Translations under genes and position numbers: made by a program
Shown here: piece after piece, positions 56,331 to 64,000 of the stretch
Layout: each line of letters begins with the position of its first letter
Position numbering within the stretch: position 1 is the first letter of the stretch
Origin: Humulus lupulus
Taxonomy: Eukaryota > Streptophyta > Magnoliopsida > Rosales > Cannabaceae
DNA length: 64,000 nt
Assembly: GCF_963169125.1 (NCBI RefSeq)
Contig: NC_084793.1
Span: 98,661,071 to 98,725,070 of the forward strand
Reading direction: 5' to 3'
Notes under the pieces: model-generated
The model's database searches: none
Seen by the model: only the letters and a program-made list of their open reading frames with translations
Told to the model about the DNA's origin: nothing

Positions 56331-57384
56331 CTGATTATTTTCCTATGCTTGATTTTTCAAGGAACTATACTGGGACCACGTTCAACATCTTCACCTCCTT
56401 TGTTGTGGTGAGTCGAGCAAGAGTATTTGCATTTGTCTTATTTTTGCGTTGGACCTGCGCTATTGAGTGAAACTCGAACATTGATAGTTCACTTTTTACC
56501 TTAGCCAAATATGCAACCATTTTTATCCCACGGGCATGGTATTCTCCCAGCACATGGTTTACCACGAGCTAAGAATCGTTGAAACACTAGATGACCTTTG
56601 CTCTTAATTCTTTGGTGATCTGAATTCCCGCCAGCAAGGCCTCATTCTTGGTCTCGTTATTTGAGGTACCAAATCTGAATCTAAGAGTTGTGTTAAAGTG
56701 ATGTCCCTCACGAGTGATCGAAATTACCCCAACTCCTGACCTATGTTCATTTGAAGATCCATCTACGAATTGTTTCCATAATTCTTGCGCATGTTCTCTT
56801 ATACGCTCATCTTGAAAACCAGTGCACTCGGCCACAAAATCAGCAAGGATCTGCCCCTTAATAGTTGTTCGTGGTTTATAAAGAATCTAGAAATGTCTGA
56901 GTTCGATGGCCCACTTTAGAAAATGTCTTGATGCCTTAGGTTTTTGCAAAATCCGCCTTAAAGGTTGATCTGTTAAGATGTGTATTGCGTGGGACTATAA
57001 GTAAGGTCGAAGCTTCCTTGAAGCTAGGACCAAGCAGAACACGAGTTTTTCAATCAGAGGATATTGGTACTCAGCTCCCAGAAGCCACTTGTTGATATAA
57101 TATACTGGCTTCTGAATTTGATCTTCCTCAAACTAAAACAGCACTGACCGCCTTCTCAGTTACCGCCAGATAAAAATATAAAGCCTCTCCACTGATGGGC
57201 TTTGATAGGACAAGGGGTTCAGGTAGGTGTTTCTTCTAAACTTGAAATGCTTGTTCGCACTCATTAGCCACTCAAACCTTCTATTTCCCCTTACCAAATT
57301 CTAGAAGGGGGGACACTTGTCGGTTGACTTTGACACAAACCGGTTGAGGGCAGCAATTCTTTCAGTTAAACTCTAGACCTCTTT
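56331..57384 (-). pseudogene. Gypsy RNase H and second RNase H of element F
   Basis: The second, archaeal-type RNase H reads LWKQFVDGSSNEHRSGVGVI, TLRFRFGTSNNETKNEALLA (Glu position altered: NETKNEALLAG) and, in another frame, NANTLARLTT at about 56420. The ordinary RNase H (56890-57380) is badly decayed: RKFDRYFQ-like and MVKPTRLR-like fragments only. The same two-RNase H order as E confirms both are Tat-type. Confidence 0.75.
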
Positions 57385-58170
57385 TCACGATCTAGGCAAT
57401 GGTATGTCCAATAACGATATGATTTTCTTCGGATTAGCTTCAACGCCCCTTGAATTAACGATGAAGCCTAGGAACTTCCCTAATGAAACCCTAAAGGTAT
57501 ATTTATCGGGATTTAGCTTCATGTTGTACTTTCTTAGTACAATAAAATATTCTTCCAGGTCGGACACGTTGTTGGAAGTTTTTGGCTTAAAGAGCATGTC
57601 ATCAACGCACGCCTCCATGTTTTCCCGATCTAATCAACAAAAATCTTGTTTACCTACCTCTGTTAAGTAACTCCAACATTCTTTAGGCAGAATGGCATGA
57701 CGTTATAGAAATACACATTATGCTCGCTCATAAAACTTGAATGCTTTTAGTCTGGGTTCATCGCGATCTGGTTATATCCAGAATACACGTCCATGAAAGA
57801 CATGAGCTCATGGCCAGCCGTGGCATCTACGATCTGATCAATTCTTGGCAAAGGAAAATAATCCTTTGGGCAGGCCTTGTTGATAACAGAGAAGTCTATG
57901 CATGTCCTCCATTTTCTATTAGGTTTTGGAAATAGAACGAGATTGGCTATCCAGGTCGAATCTTTCACCTCTCTAATGAATCTGCATTTTAAGAGGCGAG
58001 CTACTTCTTCCCCTAGAGCTTCTCCTCTTTCTTTTCCCAAAAACCTTCTTTTATGTTGCTTGGCGGGTATGTTCCTGCCCAAATTTAGTGTATGCATGAT
58101 GACGCTAGGATTGATTCCCACCATATTGGCTTGTGACCAAGCAATGACATCAAGGTTATTCCTCAAAAAC
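57385..58170 (-). pseudogene. Gypsy reverse transcriptase of element F
   Basis: From the N-terminus: NNLDVIAWSQANMVGINPSV, NLVLFPKPNRKWRTCIDFSV, NKACPKDYFPLPRIDQIVDA, ELMSFMDVYSGYNQIAMNPD (57747-58166). After a gap with frameshifts comes MEACVDDMLFKPKTSNN, where the usual YADD reads CVDD, then NMKLNPDKYTFRVSLGKFLG and FIVNSRGVEANPKKI. The two pieces are separated by about 130 bp of decayed sequence. Closely matches E. Confidence 0.9.
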
Positions 58171-58960
58171 TCGATCAGATTCTTTTTCTGTTTGGCGCTG
58201 AGGTTTTTCCCAATCTTACAACCTTTGAAGGAGCTTCTTGATCGAGAATTACCTCTTCTAGCTCCTCCAAAGCTGACAGATCAGACTGATCTTCACCTAT
58301 CTGTGGGTCATTCTCTTCTTGATGGGCGACCTCAACTTCCATCACTTGAGGTTCTTCTGCTTCCTCAACGACTATCATTGCCTGAGGTTCTTCGACTTCC
58401 TCAATTATCACCACGGCCTGCCACACAGGTTGTGATCTTCCCTTCATTGAAATGGTATAGCATTATTTGAAAGCGAGCTGATCCCCTCTTACCATACATA
58501 TCCCTGTAGGTGAATGGAATTTCATGGCCAAGTGGCATACATAAGCTATTGCTTCAAACACTATCAAAGTCGGTCACCCTAGAATGGTGTTGTAGGCTGT
58601 TGGGAAATCTATAACAATGAACTTAAGCATCTTCTCCACAGCTCGAGTTTCATCATAAATGGTTACCATGAGCTCGATTGTCTCAAAGGTTGTCAATCCT
58701 TCTCCTGAGAACCCATATAGAGTCGTAGAAGAGGCCTTCAAATATGTTATTGATAGTCCCATCTTCTATAGGGAGGACCTAAATAGCACATTCACTAAGC
58801 TCCCGTTATCAATCAGGATTCTCCAAACTCTTTATAGTTAGAGAGCTTAATAGTTATGACCAGCAGATTATTGTGCGGGAATTGGACATGGCTCATGTCT
58901 TCTTCCATAAAAATAATGGGTTGTTTGTCCATTTTTTACTGCATTGACAAACGTTGTTCA
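58171..58960 (-). pseudogene. Gypsy protease and linker of element F
   Basis: The linker at 58175-58447 is acidic and repetitive (VVIIEEVEEPQAM, IVVEEAEEPQVM). Upstream on the minus strand comes FIVIDFPTAYNTILG (58574-58620), matching E FVVVNFPAAYNAILG. Further up, MGLSITYLKASSTTLYGF, and in another frame DNGSLVNVLF (about 58810-58780), the protease active site with D-N-G-S. Frame-broken. Confidence 0.78.
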
Positions 58961-59760
58961 GGAGTGAATACTATACCATCGTGGGTCTTTAGCTCCTGGA
59001 TGTACGTTTTCTAGGCCTCATTACTTGTACCAGCTAAATGAGGTTCATCCATGATGGTGGCTATGTCTCTTCCTTCGACAGGAGGAGGGATGAGTGGGTT
59101 TTCTGAAGTTGGAAGAGCTATTGGTGGGTTCGCTTGATTTCCTAGAGCTGGTCATGAATTTTGCTCGGCCGGCTGATTAGGAGCTACCTAATTCCATGCA
59201 TATTGTGCTAACGACCCACCTTGAATGAGATTCTCGATCTCATCATTCAGCTGGCGGCAATCGTCCATATTGTGGCCAATGTCGTTTTGGTAACGATAGA
59301 ACTTGGTCGAATCTCTTTTTGCCTGTTTATTCCTCATGGGCTCTGGCTTTTTCCACAGAAGGCGAGCAGAATTGGCTAGATATATGTGTTCTCATGTATC
59401 TTTTAGATCAGTATACAAGGTGAATATTGAGGTGTAGCAATACCCACCTTTATTCTTCTTGGACCCCGCCTGGTCGCCCTCGTTGTTTCCCTTCCTTTTA
59501 TTAGTATTCCTTACCTGGTTATTATGGGTAGTTGGCTGAGCCGTGGCTACAACATTTGCTACCACTCCCGCGGGCTAAGTGGAAACACAACTAGTTACGA
59601 CCATTGTAGATTCAGCCTCCTCGAGGTTTATCCACTCTTGAGCTCGGGCCAAGAACACATCAATATTCTTAACTCTTTCCTTTAGAGCTCCTTCCACAGT
59701 TACCCTCCTACGGTGATCCTTGATCGCATCACCATAAATTTGGCATTGTCATCCGCCCCG
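58961..59760 (-). pseudogene. Gypsy gag of element F, C-terminal part
   Basis: On the minus strand: VFLARAQEWINLEEAES (about 59660-59610), then GNNEGDQAGSKKNKGG, TDLKDT-like and KKPEPMRNKQAKRDSTKF, YQNDIGHNMDDCRQLNDEIE (about 59290-59230) and SLAQYAWN. It parallels E gag (35095-35570). The N-terminal half and the 5' LTR of F are missing; the sequence changes near 59760. Confidence 0.8.
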
Positions 59761-59780
59761 TTTAGGTTGTAATTTACAAA

Positions 59781-60063
59781 GGGAAATTTGAGTTTTTATG
59801 CTTAATGAGGTGTCCTAAATAAATAAAAAATGTTCGGCCTTCTAATCATTTAAAAAAATGTCAAATCTTTTGACAATACCCAAAATACCCCTCCCATAAT
59901 CTTTCCCATCCACTTCCTCTTGTCTCTTTCCTCAACCTATTCCTCTCAACTCTCTCTCTAGAAAAAAAAAATATCCATGGGTAAGGTAAAATATAAGAGA
60001 ACTCAATGTAATGGCAAGTATTTCTCACTTAGGACACTAAAATACTGCATTTCGAATAGATCT
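59781..60063 (+). repeat. Left terminal inverted repeat of the palindromic transposon
   Basis: It pairs with 61318-61601. Shared blocks include GCTTAATGAGGTGTCCTAAA, AATGGCAAGTATT and TAGATCTGGGCATGATTTTT. There are small length differences in A and T runs. A TC-rich stretch near 59930-59960 pairs with a GA-rich one near 61420-61450. Confidence 0.85.
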
Positions 60064-61317
60064 GGGCATGATTTTTGGGTTTTTCTGTGATTTTTTTTTC
60101 AGATCTGAAACTTTGAAATCTGCAGAAAACCGACATGGTTTGATGGTGGTTCGATGGTGCTCGATGCCAGCTCGATGGGGACATCAAAATCAAGATTTTC
60201 ATGAAAAAATTGATGTTGCTCGATGGTGGTTCGATGGTGTTCGATGTGATTCTTGCAAGATACGTAATTTTTCACTCGGGTGTCCGTTTGGGGTGATTTT
60301 TTTTATTTTGGATATTTTTTTAAGATCTACACGTTTAAGATGTGTATATACACATTTGGGAAATGTAAATCTTGAAAGAAAATGCAAAATACAAAACACA
60401 CCTCATGTTCAAGATATGTTTTGGTATGTTTTGAAGTTCTAAACTTTGCAAATGTGTATGTGAACATCAAAAATGTGTAGATCTCAAAACAATACCCAAA
60501 ATCAGAAAACAAATCACCCCAAATGGACACATGAGTGAAAAAGTATGTCTCTTACAAGAATTGCATCGAACCACAATCAAGAAACCATCGAACCACCATC
60601 GAGCAACAACGATTTTTTTCATGAAAATCTTGATTCTGAAGGCCCCATCGAGTTGGCATAGAACACTATCGAGCAAAGTCAATTTTCTACAGATTTCAAA
60701 GTTTCAAATCTAAAAAATAACTCAAAAATCATGCCCAACTCGATGGTTGCTCGATGGTGTTCGATGCCAACTCGATGAGGCCTTCAAAATCAAGATTTTC
60801 ATGAAAAAAATCGACGTTGCTTGATGGTGGTTTGATGAAATTCTTGTAAGAGACATAATTTTTCACTCGGGTCTCTAGTTGGGGTGATTTGTTTTTTGAT
60901 TTTTGGGTATTTTTTTGAGATCTACACGTTTTAGATGTTCACATACACATTTTCAAAGTTTAGAACTTGAAAACATACCAAAACATATCTTGAGCATGAG
61001 GTATGTTTTGCATTTCTTTCAAGATTTACATTTCCTAAATGTGTGTAAACACATCTCAAACGTGTATATCTTGAAAAATACCTAAAATCAAAATACAAAT
61101 CACCCCAAATGGACACCCGAGTGAAAAATTACATATCTTGCAAGAATCACATCGAACACCATCGAACCACCATCGAGCAACATTGATATTTTATGAAAAT
61201 CTTGATTTTGAAGGCCTCATTGAGCTGGAATTGAGCACCATCGAACCACGTCAATTTTCAGCAGATTTCAAAGTTTCAGATCTGAAAAAAAATCGCGAAA
61301 AAAACCCAAAAATCATG

Positions 61318-61601
61318 CCCAGATCTGTTCAAAATGAAGTATTTTAGTATCCTAAGTGAGGAATACTTGCCATTACATTGAGTTCCCTTATATTTCACCT
61401 TACCCATGGATTTTTTTTTCTAGAGAGAGAGTTGAGAGGAATGGGTTGAGGAAAGAGAGAAGAGGAAGTGGATGGGAAAAATTATGGGAGGGATATTTTG
61501 GGTATTGTCAAAAGATTTGGCATTTTTTTTTAAATGATTATAAGACCTAGCATTTTTTTTATTTAGGACACCTCATTAAGCATAAAAAACTCAAATTTCC
61601 C
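61318..61601 (-). repeat. Right terminal inverted repeat of the palindromic transposon
   Basis: The reverse complement of 59781-60063 with few mismatches, ending AAACTCAAATTTCCC. Followed by duplication TTTACAAA (61602-61609). Confidence 0.85.
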
Positions 61602-61609
61602 TTTACAAA

Positions 61610-62836
61610 GCTTGGTTTATAGCCTAAATCTCAACAATAAAAAATCTCTAACCCAAACCTAAGTTTTGTATCAAAGATTGTCTATCTCTAAGGTTTATCT
61701 ACTCACCAAGACTATGGAAGAAAGCTCCTCATTCTAAGCCCTCAAGTTCATGTCTCAAGATCTAGTTAAACAAGTTCGATTCGATGGCTCAAACTTTGTT
61801 CATTGGCAAGACAAGATCAAGTTTATTCTCACAACATTGAAGGTTCACTACATCCTTGATATGATGATACTCAAGAAGTGATCAAGGAAATGAATAAAAA
61901 GGAAGAAGATGAGCTTATATGTAGATGCCACATACTCAATGCCCTCTCAAATCATCTCTATGATCTCTACACCAATACAACTCAACAAAGGAGATATAGG
62001 ATGCACTTGATAAGAAGTAGAAGACTGAAGAAGAAGAAGGTGCCAAGAAATTCCTCATAACGCAATACATGAAATTTAAATTCACTGATGGAAAACCCTT
62101 ACTCCCTCAAGCACATGAGCTACAAGTTATTATGAATAAGTTATCTACTCTAAAGATAACATTGCCGAAATCCTTCATTGTGGGTGGGATCATAGCCAAG
62201 TTGCCTCCATCTTGGAGAGGCTATAAAAAGAAGATTCTCCATAAGAATGAGGAGATATCTTTTAAGGAGATCCTAAAGCACCTAAGGATTGAAGATGAGT
62301 CTCGTTCTAGAGACAAGTGCATGGAAAAGTCCAATGGTGGGACATCCAAGGCCAACGCCATAAAGAAACCCTCTCAATCCAAAGAGAAGGCCCACAAGAA
62401 ACCCCAATCAAAGAAGCATACTCATCTAGCCCCTAAGAAGAATGAAGGGCAATTATAAGGTGTGAGAGGCCCTTGTTTTGTTTGTGGCAAGAGTGGTCAC
62501 ATGGCTAGAGAATGCAAGATCTGAAAGTCCCACAACCATGGATCCAAGGTCAACACAACCGAAGAGGAGTTGGTTGATACCTTGCATGAGGTGAATGCCA
62601 TCCAAGAGAAATTGCAAGGGTGGTGGTACGACACTTGTGCCACCATTCATGTAACTTATGATAGAAAATCTTCAAAACCTTTGAAGAGTCAAATGATGGC
62701 CATGAGATCCAAATGGTAATGAGCATAAATCCAAGTTGTTGGGCAATGGGAATGTTGATCTCTACTTCACATCCGGAAAGAAAGTTCTTTTCACCAATGT
62801 GTTGTTTGTTCTGGATATGAGTAGGAATCTTCATTG
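61610..62836 (+). mobile_element. A-family copia fragment (LTR end, gag, protease)
   Basis: It runs collinear with element A 3563-4830: LTR end (TCTCAACA at about 61637), primer-site-like TTTGTATCAAAG (about 61668), gag and part of protease. It stops at 62836 and continues with an inverted A-type LTR. So the pol genes are absent and the end is rearranged. Confidence 0.82.
61713..62700 (+). pseudogene. Copia gag and protease start, A-family copy 3
   Basis: ATG at 61713. An early TAA (about 61735) and a deletion near 61860 break the frame. The 129-codon stretch 62069-62458 is open: MKFKFTDGKPLLPQAHELQV, KLPPSWRGYKKKILHKNEEI and KHLRIEDESRSRDKCMEKS. After a TAA at 62456, an intact zinc knuckle CFVCGKSGHMARECK (C-X2-C-X4-H-X4-C, 62473-62517) follows. 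Then comes the protease motif YDTCATIHV (about 62627-62653), again with C in place of G. Confidence 0.8.
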
Positions 62837-62953
62837 AGATTGGTTGAAGCTACTTCAATGTAATGAGATTAGGATTTACAAGCCTTGAATACTCATGCAA
62901 GTCAAGCTTTCTTGATGAAGATCTTGGAGAAAACTAGTGATCTTGAGAGCTAG

Positions 62954-62984
<31 letters not shown>

Positions 62985-63394
62985 AGTGATCAATTCACCA
63001 ACAAACTCAATTGACCCCTTTAAATAGTATAGGTACCCTCATTAGACTCAACCAATGAGATCAAAGCATTTTAATTTTAATTTTGGAGCAAAAACACATT
63101 ATTTTATAGTCCTGTAAGGATCGTCCAGGCTACGAGTTGCTTGCACCAATGCATTGCATCGTCACCATGCAGGCGATGTGTTGCCTGTGTAGTGTTTCAA
63201 GGGACCATCAATGCGTTGCCTCCCAGAGGCGACCCAACGCAGGTCCCACTAACTTGGCGCCCCAAAACATCTCCAAATGCTCCCAAACTTTTTGGGTACT
63301 TTTATATACTCCAAAGAAACACTTTGGACCCAAAATGATGATTTATAGATGCCTATACCAAAATTCAACTCCTACATGTTGACCTTAGTGAAAC
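62837..63394 (-). repeat. A-family LTR, inverted
   Basis: The reverse complement matches the A LTR: AAGCTTTCTTGATGAAGATC, GGAGAAAACTAGTGATCTTG, CTCAACCAATGAGATCAAAG and, at the far end, CATGTTGACCTTAGTGAAA (63375-63393). It has a GA run at about 62951-62981. About 250 bp (63125-63380) with CpG-rich words (GAGGCGACCCAACGCAGG) are absent from the other LTR copies, or replaced there. The outer end is cut by T5. Confidence 0.75.
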
Positions 63395-64000
63395 TATAAC
63401 GTCTCAAATTTGCTAATAAGTCTCAGTGCCTTGATTAGTGTGACAGGAGGACATAATGGGATTTATATGTGGAATTAATTGAACATATGTGTGATTATGT
63501 GGCGTATGTGAATTATATGATAATATGAATAAATATGCATATTTATGTGTATTAAATATGCATGTGGGTATGTTCTTGTTAATAAAGGCATATTTGTAAT
63601 TTTGCCTGTTAAGGGTATGAATGTAATTATATGTGTTATGTGATTGAAACCACATTATTATGTGGATATATTTGCAATATTTGGCTTGAGGCGATCCTAG
63701 TGAGCGAATTAGCAGAAAAATCACAACGGGGTTAAATACCCAGCTCGAGGTGAGCAAAGGGGTATTTTGGGAAAACTTAGAATGTATTCGGGGTTTATCG
63801 GGTAATAGGTAGTTATTTAGTGATTATTTGAGTATGTAGGGATTAATTGGGAAGTTATAGGGCTACTTGAGGATCAGCGGGAAATGTGGCTAATGACTGT
63901 TTTGCCTTTGAGGGCATTGAAGGAAAACTTTAGGATGGGGGGCATTTTGGTCCTTAACTAAGCTTTGGCTGGACTAGACGACCCTAGAAGCTAAGGAAAA
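63395..64000 (+). mobile_element. T-family LTR T5, start only, runs off window
   Basis: TATAACGTCTCAAATTTGCT corresponds to the family start TGTAACG(A/T)CCCAAATT with TG changed to TA. It is collinear with T3 24497-25080: GTGGGTATGTTCTTGTTAA, CGAGGTGAGC, GGGGTATTTTGG, GGGTTTATCGGGTAATAGG. The end is outside the window, so its type (solo or not) and TSD are unknown. Confidence 0.78.

Larger units (their letters stand above)
59773..61609. mobile_element. Palindromic foldback-like DNA transposon (Mutator-like, non-autonomous)
   Basis: The element (59781-61601, 1821 bp) has termini GGGAAATTTGAGTTTTTATG and its reverse complement, and a perfect 8-bp duplication TTTACAAA on both sides. The inverted arms extend almost to the centre (about 60690). 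Each arm contains a further inverted pair, so the order is +, -, +, - units. It has no transposase, and the small ORFs merely follow the repeats. Long terminal inverted repeats starting GGG with 8-9-bp duplications fit Mutator-like elements, but hAT also makes 8-bp duplications. It inserted near the end of an A-type LTR. Confidence 0.85.

Noticed and set aside
57877..58470. 197-codon + strand ORF over F
   Set aside because: It is the reverse shadow of the F reverse transcriptase and its acidic linker on the minus strand.
60068..61550. Small ORFs in the palindromic transposon as a transposase
   Set aside because: All are under 125 codons, mirror each other across the palindrome, and lack a DDE or zinc-finger pattern.
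1..64000. Host genes, tRNA or rRNA genes
   Set aside because: No exon-like ORFs outside transposon domains, and no cloverleaf or rRNA-like conserved blocks noticed. A dedicated scan (tRNAscan-SE, Infernal) could not be run.

Overview
This window is nuclear DNA from a flowering plant, most likely a eudicot. It is a nested block of LTR retrotransposons with no recognisable host gene, tRNA, rRNA or CRISPR array. The evidence for a plant is Ty1/copia elements with an initiator-Met-like primer site, Ty3/gypsy elements with two RNase H domains and an antisense extra ORF (the Tat/Retand-like arrangement known from plants), many solo LTRs with 5-bp target site duplications (TSDs), and AT-rich sequence. 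I cannot name the genus.

Layout. 1-1276: two LTR fragments in opposite orientation. 1277-2887: unassigned. 2888-12616: a decayed + strand copia element A, split by two solo LTRs of one family (called T): T1 lies in the integrase (TSD CTTAT) and T2 in the 3' UTR (TSD TTACA). 12617-17189: a minus-strand copia element B that keeps one LTR. 17190-17774: an A-type LTR. 17775-17953: a gypsy gag scrap. 17954-18940 and 49089-59760: a minus-strand Tat-like gypsy element F, split by copia element D and lacking its 5' end. 59773-61609: a 1.8-kb palindromic DNA transposon. 61610-63394: a rearranged A-type copy. 63395-64000: a fifth T-family LTR running off the window.

The centrepiece is element D (18941-49083, about 30.1 kb, TSD CTTTT). 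Its copia body has been invaded by five insertions: a solo LTR of family S1 (TSD CTAGA), a T-family solo LTR (TSD CTACT) that itself holds a second S1 solo LTR, a B-family solo LTR (AGGAT/AGGAG), a complete 11.5-kb Tat-like gypsy element E (TSD CATGG), and a solo LTR G carrying a 55-bp GC-rich minisatellite (TSD TTATG). The order F, then D, then (S1a, T3 then S1b, B2, E, G) follows directly from the duplications. It agrees with the D LTRs looking more diverged from each other than the E LTRs.

All pol genes carry stops, frameshifts or lost catalytic residues, so nothing here looks autonomous. The most interesting signals are: a CpG-rich palindromic cassette at the same place in the T-family LTRs but with a different palindrome in each copy; LTRs of one family carrying unrelated minisatellites; an antisense ORF with a shared C-terminal motif and a candidate intron at the same place in elements E and F; and the palindromic transposon. 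Letters A-H, T, S1 and G are local labels. Element boundaries rest on TG...CA ends plus TSDs read by eye. Where no TSD was found, the boundary is approximate.
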